Below, piece after piece: positions 22,855 to 31,852 of a DNA stretch of 35,750 nucleotides. A model generated the notes under the pieces. It did not search any database. It saw nothing but the letters and a program-made list of their open reading frames with translations, and had not been told where the DNA came from. The position numbers and the translations under genes are program-made. This DNA is from a bacterium (GTDB taxonomy: Bacteria; Moduliflexota; Moduliflexia; Moduliflexales; JAUQPW01): positions 1-35,750 of the forward strand of contig JAUQPW010000056.1 of NCBI GenBank assembly GCA_030550175.1. The letters run 5' to 3'. How positions within the stretch are numbered: position 1 is the stretch's first letter; every line of letters begins with the position of its first letter.

Positions 22855-24351
22855 TTATAAAACTTTACTCAGGACACTGTAAACCTCTATCTTTTCATCC
22901 CCCTTAGGGGTTTTCATTTTTCCCATAAATTTCGTAATGTAATCTAATTTAACGAGGTCATTAATCGGTTTACTTACAAGAATACTACCGGGTTCTGCCA
23001 GGGATGCCAGACGATGGGTCAGGGTGACCGCTTCTCCAAGTATGGTATATTCCATTCTGATGGGAGATCCCATATAACCTGCCACAACTTCCCCGGTATT
23101 GATTCCGATCTTTAGATCCAGCTTTTTTCTCGGATCCTGTTTTTCCTTGAAAGTTCTTTGCCGATCTTGCATCTCAATGGCCGCCAGGACTGCATTTTTT
23201 GTTCCATCAGGAAAAGGAATGGGGGTCCCAAAAACCCCTACCACCACGCCGCCATCATATTTGATCAGGGTTCCTTCATATTTAAAAATGACCTCGGTCA
23301 TCAGGGTATAGTATTCATTTAAAACCTCGACAATTTCAAAAGGGTTGAGTTTCTCAATAAGAAGTGCAAATCCATGGATATCCGATACCAGGATTGTCAC
23401 CGGAATCCTCTCGGTTTTTAAACGTATCTCTCCTGGATCCACGCTATCCCGGATCATTTTATCGATAATATGAGGAGGAATAAACCGTGCCAGATTGCTT
23501 CGAATGATTTCCTCCTTTTTTCTCTTTTCATTCCAGATGACCTTCTCTATGTTCCAGGAGATATGATTGGCGATGGTAGTTAACAGGATAAGGTCATTTT
23601 CGCCGAACCTTCCAGGTTTGGGATCTTCCACATAGATAACTCCCACCACATCCCCATATTTAAGTATAGGTGCACACATGATCGATTGGATTCCTTGAAA
23701 CATAAGGGTCTTCAAGGTATCGGTAGGTTCAAACTCAAGGGAACTAATCATAGATCGCTTTTCATGCCGAACCCTTTCAACAGAAGATTTGCTATAGGAG
23801 TTATTCGGACCGCTAACCGCACGGCAATGTAATTCTCCATCATCCCCTAGAAGGAACAAGAGACATTTCTCGGTCTTTACAGATAAGCGTACCAGATCCG
23901 CGATGGATTTTAAAAACTCTTCTAGATTTGTAGCTGTCACCAACCTCTCACTCACCTGATGGAGAATAAAATAATTAAGATCCAGGGGTTTACTTCTATC
24001 TAATTCTTGAAATTTAAGGACCAGATCGGAGGGATTAACAAACTTGATACCTTCGGTCTCAAAAATGAGGGTACTAAATCCAATGGTTATTCGATCTCCA
24101 TGTTTAAGTTTTGCCTTTTTTATTTCCTTACCGTTGACAAAGGTATGATTGGTACTCTTCAAATCTTCAATAAAATAGTCCTCTCCTTCTCGGATTATCC
24201 TTGCATGGCGACGTGAAGCTGTTTTATCGTCCAGATTTATGGTATTTTGAATTCCTGTTTCCGGATCATCCTTGCCTATGGTAATGACATCTTTATCCAG
24301 ATTAAAAACCCTCTCAGGAGCATTCCGCCCTTTTATGATTAAACGAGGCAT
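22855..24351 (-). CDS. FHA - GAF - class III cyclase-fold protein, probably catalytically dead
   Basis: 498 residues. FHA domain about 1-100 (SRRHA, NHTFVNG), GAF domain about 125-272, a helical linker, then a class III nucleotide cyclase domain 315-495. The first metal Asp is D324 (SDIHGF). The second, expected in the KYxGDG motif, is Gly368 (KYDGGVV). The transition-state Asn is replaced by T443. Two missing catalytic residues suggest a pseudo-enzyme or nucleotide sensor. It shares its whole architecture with the first two-thirds of the next gene upstream, so the two are duplicates. AGGAGG lies 7 nt before the ATG. Confidence 0.9.
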   Translation of the reverse strand: MPRLIIKGRNAPERVFNLDKDVITIGKDDPETGIQNTINLDDKTASRRHARIIREGEDYFIEDLKSTNHTFVNGKEIKKAKLKHGDRITIGFSTLIFETEGIKFVNPSDLVLKFQELDRSKPLDLNYFILHQVSERLVTATNLEEFLKSIADLVRLSVKTEKCLLFLLGDDGELHCRAVSGPNNSYSKSSVERVRHEKRSMISSLEFEPTDTLKTLMFQGIQSIMCAPILKYGDVVGVIYVEDPKPGRFGENDLILLTTIANHISWNIEKVIWNEKRKKEEIIRSNLARFIPPHIIDKMIRDSVDPGEIRLKTERIPVTILVSDIHGFALLIEKLNPFEIVEVLNEYYTLMTEVIFKYEGTLIKYDGGVVVGVFGTPIPFPDGTKNAVLAAIEMQDRQRTFKEKQDPRKKLDLKIGINTGEVVAGYMGSPIRMEYTILGEAVTLTHRLASLAEPGSILVSKPINDLVKLDYITKFMGKMKTPKGDEKIEVYSVLSKVL

Positions 24352-24411
24352 TGTTTATCCTCCTGTTCTTAAACCCTCGTTGTGAAATTTATTTAAGTTT
24401 CCTAAAGGCTT

Positions 24412-26640
24412 TTATATGGTTTTATATAACAGGATCACCGTGATATTATCTTTTCCACCTTTTTTATTTGCCAGATCTACCAGCATTTCACAGCCCTCTT
24501 GAGGTTCTCCAATGCTACATTCCAGGATGGTCGAAAGCAATTCTTGATCGTTTAACATATCTGTAAGACCATCTGAGCAGAGGAGAACATAATCACCGGC
24601 TATCCAGTTAAATATTTGGATATCGGGAGCCAGGTAAGTAGAGGTTCCCAGGGCCTGGCTCAGCATATGTTTCAATTTATGGTTTTTCGCCTCTTCCTTT
24701 GTAAGATTTCCGGTTTTTACCATTTGGGTGATAACCGAATGGTCTTCCGTAAGTTGTTGAATCTTCCCATCGTGGATCAGATAAGCCCGGCTATCTCCTA
24801 TGTGAGCGATATGAAGGTCATTATCTCGACAAAAGGCCAGGACAACCGTAGTACCCATTCCCCGAAGTGAAAGATCACTTTCTCCCTTCATTCTAACCTC
24901 ATCATTGGCTTTAAAAAGGGCCTTCATGATAAGCTCCGCAGTACCTTCGTCGGTGGCTTCTCGAGAAATCTTATCTTTTAGGAAATTGGGTATTACTTCC
25001 ACAGCTATTTTGCTGGCTACTTCCCCCCCCTGGTGTCCTCCCATGCCATCTGCAATAATAAATAGCCCGCCTTCTTCATCCACGTAGAAACTATCTTCGT
25101 TACCGGTTCGTACCCTTCCCACATCGCTTTTGTATCCAACTTTCCATGACACCCTGGGTTTCTCTCCTAAAACCTTATAGACTTCCATATCTTTTTCTCC
25201 TTTAGGCATTTTAATCTTTTCTACGAACTGAACCTCAAAGTCCTGCTCGATCAGCTTGTAGGTTTGCTTCCCAATAAAAATCCCCCCTGCATTCGCCATA
25301 GATTCTAACCGATAGGCAAGAACTACCTCTTCCCCCAGCACGGTATATTCCATTCTTCTCGGTGAGCCTATGTAACCCGCCACCACTTCACCTGTGTTGA
25401 TGCCTATTCTTACATCGAACTTTTTTTGCGGGTCAAGTCTTTCTTTAAACTTTTTCTGTTCTTTTTGTATCTCTAGGGCAGCCATGACCGCATTTTTTGC
25501 ATGGTAGGGATAAGGAATAGGAGCTCCAAATATGGCCATAACTCCGTCCCCCATATACTTGTCCAGTGTCCCTTCATATTTAAAGATAATGTCGGTTACA
25601 AAACTGTAGTACTCATTTAAGAGATCTGCGATTTCAGAGGGATCCAGTCTTTCGGTAAGAAGGGTAAACCCCTTAATATCTGCAAATAAAATAGTTGCAA
25701 GGACTTTTTCAGCCTTTAAGTCTACTTTTCCAGTTTCCAGGCTGTCTCGGGTTATCTTATCGGCCACATGTGGGGAAAGAAAGCGCTCGAGATTACTTCT
25801 TATTAAGGCTTCTTTTTTTATTCGAGCATTCAGATTGACGCGTTCTATCCCTGAAGAAACATGGTTGGCAATGGCGGTTAACAGGGTCAGATCACTGGGG
25901 CTAAATTTACCAGGCCTGGGATCTTCTATATAAATGATGCCGATAACCTCGTTATATTTTAGTAAAGGAGCTGCCATAACCGATTGGATACTACGAAAGA
26001 TCATCGAGGTTGTGATATCTACCTTAAGGGAGGTCATGAGAGATCGCTTTTCGCGGCGAACCTTTTCAACCATAGTTTTACTGTAAAGTTTATCCGGACC
26101 TATACCTACCCGATGATGTAACTCCCCATTGTCTCCTAAAAGCAAGAGCAGGCTCTTTTCAGCCTTAATAGCCAGATGGATCATCTCCATGACCGACTTT
26201 AAAAACTCATCCAGGTCAGCTACCGTAACCAGTTTCTCACTTATCTGATAGAGAATAATATAATTAAGGTCTACGGTTTTACTTTTATCTAATTCCTGAA
26301 ACTTAACTTCCAGGTCGGCAGGATTCACAACTGTAGCGTCCTCTGCTTCAAAGATCAGGGTGTTGAGTCCAATGGTGATCAGATCTCCATGTTTGAGCTC
26401 CGCTTTTTTTATTTTTTTACCGTTGACAAAAGTATGATTTTTACTTCCCAGGTCTTCGATGAAGTAATGGTTTCCTTCTTTCAGGATTCTGGCATGATGA
26501 CGGGAGACTGTCTTATCCTCAAAGCCTATATCATTTTGGACTCCTTCTTCAGGCTCATTTTTGCCGAGGGTTATAACCTCTTTATCAAGGACGAAATAGG
26601 TTTCGGTATCATGGGGCTTTTTGATGATCAAACTCGGCAT
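24412..26640 (-). CDS. FHA - GAF - class III cyclase - PP2C phosphatase fusion
   Basis: 742 residues. FHA about 1-100, GAF about 125-270, cyclase domain 315-490 with both metal Asp residues (D321 in FADIKGF, D365 in KYMGDG). The catalytic Asn position is V440 (R444 is kept), and the base-contacting Asp is Glu. A PPM/PP2C phosphatase covers 503-742, with D516, D531 (ADGMGGH), D616 (GDSR), D690 (SDG) and D731 (KDNIT), all metal-site residues present. It thus couples phosphothreonine binding, small-ligand sensing, possible cyclic-nucleotide chemistry and Ser/Thr dephosphorylation in one soluble chain. It lies between its truncated paralogue and the WD40 kinase. Confidence 0.92.
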   Translation of the reverse strand: MPSLIIKKPHDTETYFVLDKEVITLGKNEPEEGVQNDIGFEDKTVSRHHARILKEGNHYFIEDLGSKNHTFVNGKKIKKAELKHGDLITIGLNTLIFEAEDATVVNPADLEVKFQELDKSKTVDLNYIILYQISEKLVTVADLDEFLKSVMEMIHLAIKAEKSLLLLLGDNGELHHRVGIGPDKLYSKTMVEKVRREKRSLMTSLKVDITTSMIFRSIQSVMAAPLLKYNEVIGIIYIEDPRPGKFSPSDLTLLTAIANHVSSGIERVNLNARIKKEALIRSNLERFLSPHVADKITRDSLETGKVDLKAEKVLATILFADIKGFTLLTERLDPSEIADLLNEYYSFVTDIIFKYEGTLDKYMGDGVMAIFGAPIPYPYHAKNAVMAALEIQKEQKKFKERLDPQKKFDVRIGINTGEVVAGYIGSPRRMEYTVLGEEVVLAYRLESMANAGGIFIGKQTYKLIEQDFEVQFVEKIKMPKGEKDMEVYKVLGEKPRVSWKVGYKSDVGRVRTGNEDSFYVDEEGGLFIIADGMGGHQGGEVASKIAVEVIPNFLKDKISREATDEGTAELIMKALFKANDEVRMKGESDLSLRGMGTTVVLAFCRDNDLHIAHIGDSRAYLIHDGKIQQLTEDHSVITQMVKTGNLTKEEAKNHKLKHMLSQALGTSTYLAPDIQIFNWIAGDYVLLCSDGLTDMLNDQELLSTILECSIGEPQEGCEMLVDLANKKGGKDNITVILLYKTI

Positions 26641-26691
26641 TTTTTCAGTTTCCCGCAGTCAAGCCCTGGATCTCAGCTGAAGTAGTCCTGC

Positions 26692-29600
26692 TTAGGAAGT
26701 TAGAGACCGGGCAAGCTCTTCGAGCTTGGCCCGTATCCCTTCAGGGCGAAGTCTTCCATAACCTGCGTATTGGAGTTGACGAAGGAGATCTTGAAAATCC
26801 TGGTCATTCCAGGAAGGCCTGCCCCGTCGTGTAAGTCCCTCTGGCTTGGTGGGATCTGAGCTGGCGTAGGGAGTATGAAGGATCAGGAAAGACTTAAGAT
26901 AAGGCAGAGCTCCTTCATTCCAGGTAGCCGGGTCACGGGCTTCGAGTTCCCAATCCAATTGCCAGAGTCGCAAAGTTTTATCACCCCCTCCGGAAAGGGC
27001 CCAACGTCCATCGGCACTGAGGTAAACGGATCTTACCCAACTGGTATGTCCTTCGAGGGTGCGTATGCAACGTCCTGTGCTGGTTTGCCAAAGCCGTAAG
27101 GTATTATCGCTACCTCCTGACAGGATCCAGCGTCCATCAGTGCTTAAACAGACGGAGTTTACCCCATCGGTATGACCCTGGAAAGTTTGTAAGCAACGTC
27201 CTGTAGTTATTTCCCAAAGTTTCAGGGTATTATCCCCACTCCCTGAGAGAGCCCAACATCCGTTAGGACTCAGGCAAACCGATCTCACCCAACTGGTATG
27301 TCCTTGAAAGGTTTGGATACAACGTCCTGTGGTTATATCCCAGAGTCGTACTACATTATCACCGCCTCCGGAGAGAACCCAACATCCATCGGGACTCAGG
27401 CAAACCGATAGGACCGAGTTGGTATGTCCTAAAAAGGTCCGGATACAACGTCCGGTAGCTACGTCCCAAAGTAAGATATTATTACCCCCTCCGGAGAGGG
27501 CCCAACGTCCGTCGGGGCTCAGGCAAACCGATCTTACCCAGTTGGTATGACCCTGGAAAACCCTCAAACAGCGACCCGTTTCCGTCTCCCAGAGTCGTAG
27601 GGTATTATCACTCCCCCCGGAGAGAGTCCACCGGTTATCATTGCTAAGATAAACCGAGAGTACAGAACCTGTATGCCCCTGGAAAGTTCGCAAATTACGT
27701 CCGGTAGCTACCTCCCAAAGTAAGATATTATTACCTCCTCCGGAGAGGGCCCAGCGTCCATCTGTACTGAGACAAACGGTATTGATTTCATTCTTATGTC
27801 CCTCAAAGGTTTTGGTTAACCATACGGCCCGCAGGCCCACCCGGGGGCAAATAAGGGAAAGTTTCGCCCAGGCTTCCAGGGTCTGGGGAGTCCGCTCACA
27901 GCCGGGTAATCTTCGAGCCTCTCGTACAAGGGCCAGGGCTCCACTAAAGTTGGCCTTCTTCAGCGTTTCCTCGGCCCCCTTTAATAACTCGGCTATCCGG
28001 GTCTGAACCTCCAACCACTCGGTATGGGACCTGGGACGACTGAGGCGAAAAGAGCAGATACTCTCCCGGGGTAATTCCCAAAGCCTTAAGGTTCTATCCC
28101 CACTCCCGGATAACGCCCAGCGCCCATCTCTACTCAGATAGGCAGAGGTCACCCAATCTGTATGTCCTTGAAAAGTCCGCAGGCATCGACCGGTATCTAC
28201 TTCCCAGAGTCGCAAAGTGTTATCTCCACCCCCGGATAAGGCCCAACGTCCATCCGCACTGAGATGTACGGAAGTCACATAGTTTGTATGTCCTTCGAAG
28301 ACCCTCAAACATCGGCCCGTATCCACTTCCCATAATGCCAGCGTCTTATCCAAACTTCCTGAGAGGGCCCAGCGTTGGTTGGCACTTAAACAAACAGACA
28401 TAACCCCCTTGATATGCCCTTCGAAGATTCTCAAGCATCGACCGGTATCTACTTCCCAGAGTCGCAAAGTGTTATCTCCACCCCCGGATAAGGCCCATTT
28501 TCCATCATTGCTCAAGTAAACCGAGAGGACTTCCTTGGTATGTCCCTCGAAAACCTTCAGACATCGACCGGTGGCAACTTCCCAAAGTCGTAGAGTTTTA
28601 TCCCAGCTCCCCGATAAGGCCCAACGGGCAATACCGGTATTATCGGTCTCAGCACTCAGACAGACAGAGGATATTCCCTTGGTATGTCCCTCGAAGATCC
28701 TTAAGCATCGGCCTGTTGTTACTTCCCAAAGTCGCAGGGTATTGTCTCCACTTCCCGATAAGGCCCAGCGTCCGTCAGGACTCAGGCACACAGAACTTAC
28801 ATAACTGGTATGTCCCTCAAAGACCCTCAGACACCGACCAGTGGCAACTTCCCAGAGCCGTAGAGTACTATCTCCACTCCCGGAGAGTGCCCAAAGTCCA
28901 TCCTGGCTCAGGCATACAGAACTTACATAGCTGTTATGCCCTTCAAAGTTCCGTAAAAAGCGACGGGTAGCGAGACTACGGGATCTGGCTAACCGAAGGG
29001 GTTCCTGGAGTTCTGTTTCTTGGGGAGCCTGCCTGGCTGCTTCCTCCAGGAGTAAGAGTGCCAGATCTATCTCTCCACGCTCAAATTGCACGAGGGCCAG
29101 GAGATACATGGCCTGCCACCAATTGCCATGAGTGGCCCGAACCTCTTCTAATTGCCGTACCAGTTCTTCGTCTGTTAAGCGACCCCGACGCCAAAGGAAA
29201 ATTCCATGGTTGTAAACCACTTCGGGATGTTGAGGATCAACCGCCAGAGCATTTCGCCAGGCAGCCTCTGCTTCTACTTCCTTCCCCAAATCTAAGTAGG
29301 AAAGTGCCCGGTTATTGAGGCTATCCGCCCGAAGGTCCAGATCTGTCGCCGCTTGCGTATAAGGTGCTATCCGCCCGAGTTGCATTTGATAGACCAGCTC
29401 CAGCCGTTCTCTGACCGATTTAACATCCGGTGGCCGGTCCACGGGGGTCTTGGCCAGGCATTCCCTCAAGATCATGGCCAGTGCTTCGGGAAGATCCCTC
29501 CGCCATTGATGGGGATCTGGAATGGGCTCCTGGGAATGCATCCGCTCCCACTCCCGTTCCTGGAGGGTCGGATGGGCATATCTCAAATTTTCTGAAAGCT

Positions 29601-30543
29601 CGAAAGGACGCCGACCACAGAAGAGTTCATAAAGTACTAACCCCAACGCATAGATGTCTGTATGAACCCCTGTCTGTTCCGCTCCGGCCCACTGCTCGGG
29701 AGCCATATATTCCGGGGTTCCCAGGATGGTTCCTACTTGGGTCGCTCCTACGGATCGAGAATCTAACCTCGAAGAGGAAGAATATCGTATCGAGTCCTGA
29801 TCTTCGACCCTGGCATTTCGTTTGACCAGCCCAAAGTCCGTAAGTTTGGGAGTTCCTTCCTTTGTCAGGAGTACATTGGCTGGTTTTAAGTCTCGATGAA
29901 TAACCCCTTTATCATGGGCATATTCCAGTCCCAGGCAAAGCTGGATAGCCACGGCCAATGGGGTTTCCAGATCCTGGAGAAATACCCCCCGGACAATCCA
30001 GTCCTTAAGGGTACCCCCTTCGACATACTCTAAAACAATTCGTGGCATCCCCTCAATTTGAGCCACATAATAACACGTTGTAATATGGGGATGAAGGCCC
30101 AATTCCACCCAACTTTCAGCCTCCTCCATAAATCGAGCCTTGAGATCTTCATTGGCAATCAAATGGGGTAAGGGACTCTTAATAGCCAACTCGATGTTCC
30201 AATCCCGATGCCTTACCCGATAAACCTGCCCCATAGCTCCTCCGGTTAACTCCTGGATAACTTCATAACGACCTTCTATGATCTCTCCAGGCATCCATAC
30301 CCGTAGGGGATCCTTACTCTGTCGAGAACTCGAAATAGAAGAACCACTGCCGGATCTGAGACCTCTGGAATGGGCAGAAATCGCTTCCTTAGCCGGACTT
30401 TCCGGAGAGTTTTTGGCAAGGGGTGGTGAACTGCGAAGTTGATTCGGATCGGAAGCAGAAGACCCATTATCGGAAGATGAGGAAGCCGTAGATTCCTTTA
30501 TCTTCTTGTCACTCTTACCTTTTAATCTATCCCACAAACTCAT
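26692..30543 (-). CDS. Ser/Thr kinase with two seven-bladed WD40 propellers
   Basis: 1283 residues. A Ser-rich N-terminus (1-80) precedes a Hanks-type kinase at about 93-385 (loop TGGAMG, K122, HRDLKPAN with D218, DFG at 236-238). TPR-like helices cover about 405-520. Then fourteen WD40 repeats of 41-42 residues: seven at about 532-822, a helical insert of about 89 residues, and seven at about 912-1197, ending in an alpha-helical tail. Most blades have the form FxGHTxxVxSVCLSxDGRWALSGxxDxTLRLWE. Repeat 3 has a short insertion and repeats 8 and 10 share GGGNNILLW. No transmembrane segment is visible. The propellers probably present protein-interaction surfaces. It is the first gene of the signalling island. 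Confidence 0.95.
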   Translation of the reverse strand: MSLWDRLKGKSDKKIKESTASSSSDNGSSASDPNQLRSSPPLAKNSPESPAKEAISAHSRGLRSGSGSSISSSRQSKDPLRVWMPGEIIEGRYEVIQELTGGAMGQVYRVRHRDWNIELAIKSPLPHLIANEDLKARFMEEAESWVELGLHPHITTCYYVAQIEGMPRIVLEYVEGGTLKDWIVRGVFLQDLETPLAVAIQLCLGLEYAHDKGVIHRDLKPANVLLTKEGTPKLTDFGLVKRNARVEDQDSIRYSSSSRLDSRSVGATQVGTILGTPEYMAPEQWAGAEQTGVHTDIYALGLVLYELFCGRRPFELSENLRYAHPTLQEREWERMHSQEPIPDPHQWRRDLPEALAMILRECLAKTPVDRPPDVKSVRERLELVYQMQLGRIAPYTQAATDLDLRADSLNNRALSYLDLGKEVEAEAAWRNALAVDPQHPEVVYNHGIFLWRRGRLTDEELVRQLEEVRATHGNWWQAMYLLALVQFERGEIDLALLLLEEAARQAPQETELQEPLRLARSRSLATRRFLRNFEGHNSYVSSVCLSQDGLWALSGSGDSTLRLWEVATGRCLRVFEGHTSYVSSVCLSPDGRWALSGSGDNTLRLWEVTTGRCLRIFEGHTKGISSVCLSAETDNTGIARWALSGSWDKTLRLWEVATGRCLKVFEGHTKEVLSVYLSNDGKWALSGGGDNTLRLWEVDTGRCLRIFEGHIKGVMSVCLSANQRWALSGSLDKTLALWEVDTGRCLRVFEGHTNYVTSVHLSADGRWALSGGGDNTLRLWEVDTGRCLRTFQGHTDWVTSAYLSRDGRWALSGSGDRTLRLWELPRESICSFRLSRPRSHTEWLEVQTRIAELLKGAEETLKKANFSGALALVREARRLPGCERTPQTLEAWAKLSLICPRVGLRAVWLTKTFEGHKNEINTVCLSTDGRWALSGGGNNILLWEVATGRNLRTFQGHTGSVLSVYLSNDNRWTLSGGSDNTLRLWETETGRCLRVFQGHTNWVRSVCLSPDGRWALSGGGNNILLWDVATGRCIRTFLGHTNSVLSVCLSPDGCWVLSGGGDNVVRLWDITTGRCIQTFQGHTSWVRSVCLSPNGCWALSGSGDNTLKLWEITTGRCLQTFQGHTDGVNSVCLSTDGRWILSGGSDNTLRLWQTSTGRCIRTLEGHTSWVRSVYLSADGRWALSGGGDKTLRLWQLDWELEARDPATWNEGALPYLKSFLILHTPYASSDPTKPEGLTRRGRPSWNDQDFQDLLRQLQYAGYGRLRPEGIRAKLEELARSLTS
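26953..28950 (-). repeat. DNA-level WD40 tandem repeats
   Basis: Fourteen units of about 126 bp encode the WD40 blades, in two blocks broken by a non-repeat segment near 27811-28077. Long words such as TCCCAGAGTCGCAAAGTGTT recur almost unchanged between units, which indicates recent duplication or gene conversion inside the gene. Confidence 0.9.
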
Positions 30544-30725
30544 AAAAATATCCGAAAATTGAAATTTGGGATGGTAACCCGTGAGGATTATCTTAAATAA
30601 GATGGATTGTAATTTCTAATTTACCAGACCTCTCAGGATAAGAAAATATGAAGACCAGGCCAATGCCTCCCTATCAGATCCCTTCGACCCTATCCCCCTA
30701 CGATTTAACCCTTACGATTCCTATC

Positions 30726-30755
30726 TTAATACACTTGTCGGGTTTGCAATGTCAA
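30726..30755 (-). promoter_or_regulatory. Putative sigma-70 promoter of the signalling island
   Basis: On the minus strand TTGACA (30750-30755), an 18-bp spacer and TATTAA (30726-30731, four of six). A leader of about 175 nt would precede the WD40 kinase ATG. The remainder of the 264-bp gap shows no other feature. Confidence 0.4.
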
Positions 30756-30807
30756 TAAAAAATTTAGATGGGGTTCAGTGCTACGCCATATTAAGATTTT
30801 TAAAACA

Positions 30808-31755
30808 TCAATACCCACGATGTTTATCTACCAGGTATCGAAGGGGTTCTTTGGCAAGAAAGCGGCGGTAGTTATCACAAAAGACTTGACTGACACAGGT
30901 AGGATCATCCGGCCCCGAAATGTGTGGCGTTATAATGACATTTTTCAGGCTCCAGAGCCGGCTCTCTTTGGGAAGAGGTTCGTGCTCGAAGACATCCAGA
31001 ACCGCGCCGGCGATCCAATTTTCTTCTAAAGCCTGGATAAGATCCTCCTCTCGAACTACTGCACCCCGCGCAATGTTGATTAGGTAAGCCTCTCGTTTCA
31101 TCAACCTTAACTCATGGGCCTTGATCATACCCCGGGTTTCGGGAGTCAAGGGGACTGTAATAACCAGAAAATCTACCTGGGGCAAAAATTCCGGTAACTG
31201 GGATTCCAGAAATAACCGATCCACATAAGGATAATGACCGGCGGTCCTCTTCAAGCCTAGAACTTTCATGCCAAACTCTTTAGCTCTTCGTGCAATCTCG
31301 CTACCGATTTCTCCCAGGCCTAAAATTCCCAGAACCCGACCTTCAAGGGTCCCAGGCATAAAAGGCTCCCAACGAGCCTTTTTTTGGTTGTCTACTACAT
31401 AGGCAATTCGAAGAACCAGATAAAGCAGATACCCCAATACATACTCGGCCATAAACCTTCCAAAAACACCGCCGACCCTTGTTAAAAGGATCTCATCCCT
31501 TAAAAAGGGAGATCTTATAATATGATCAACCCCGGCAAGGGTTGATTGGATCCACCGGAGTCTATGGGCCTGCTTCAAAAGATCCTCTGGAAACTTCCCG
31601 TCCACTTTTCCGGCCAGAAAAATGTCCAGAGTTGACAGAAGACCTGGATCCTTCTTTACATCCTCTAAAAGATAAATTTCCAGATCCGAAATCTCCTTCT
31701 GGATTATCTGTCGATAACTTTCGGGGTCCTGTTCAATAATCAGAAGCCGATACAA
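30808..31755 (-). CDS. D-isomer-specific 2-hydroxyacid dehydrogenase
   Basis: 315 residues from an apparent TTG start. The NAD(P)-binding motif GLGEIG is at 146-151, with the catalytic set R230 (NIARGAVV), E259 (DVFEHEP) and H278 (TPHISG): complete. The basic residues after the second strand (LKRT) would allow NADPH, as in glyoxylate/hydroxypyruvate reductases. It interconverts a 2-oxo acid and its D-2-hydroxy acid; the precise substrate is not readable. It lies 97 bp downstream of the DnaJ-domain gene on the same strand. The start is weakly supported by AAGGGA about 12 nt upstream. Confidence 0.9.
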   Translation of the reverse strand: MYRLLIIEQDPESYRQIIQKEISDLEIYLLEDVKKDPGLLSTLDIFLAGKVDGKFPEDLLKQAHRLRWIQSTLAGVDHIIRSPFLRDEILLTRVGGVFGRFMAEYVLGYLLYLVLRIAYVVDNQKKARWEPFMPGTLEGRVLGILGLGEIGSEIARRAKEFGMKVLGLKRTAGHYPYVDRLFLESQLPEFLPQVDFLVITVPLTPETRGMIKAHELRLMKREAYLINIARGAVVREEDLIQALEENWIAGAVLDVFEHEPLPKESRLWSLKNVIITPHISGPDDPTCVSQVFCDNYRRFLAKEPLRYLVDKHRGY

Positions 31756-31852
31756 GGTAAAATATTATCCCTTAGGGGTCCCCCCTCTAGAATCTCAAAG
31801 TTTGATACCTTCTTAAAGATTCTTCGGGTGAACCCCTGCATAGATATTTTAG

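Noticed and set aside
26953..28950. Regular repeats that could be mistaken for a CRISPR array
   Set aside because: The units are about 126 bp, in frame, without spacers and encode WD40 blades inside one long gene.
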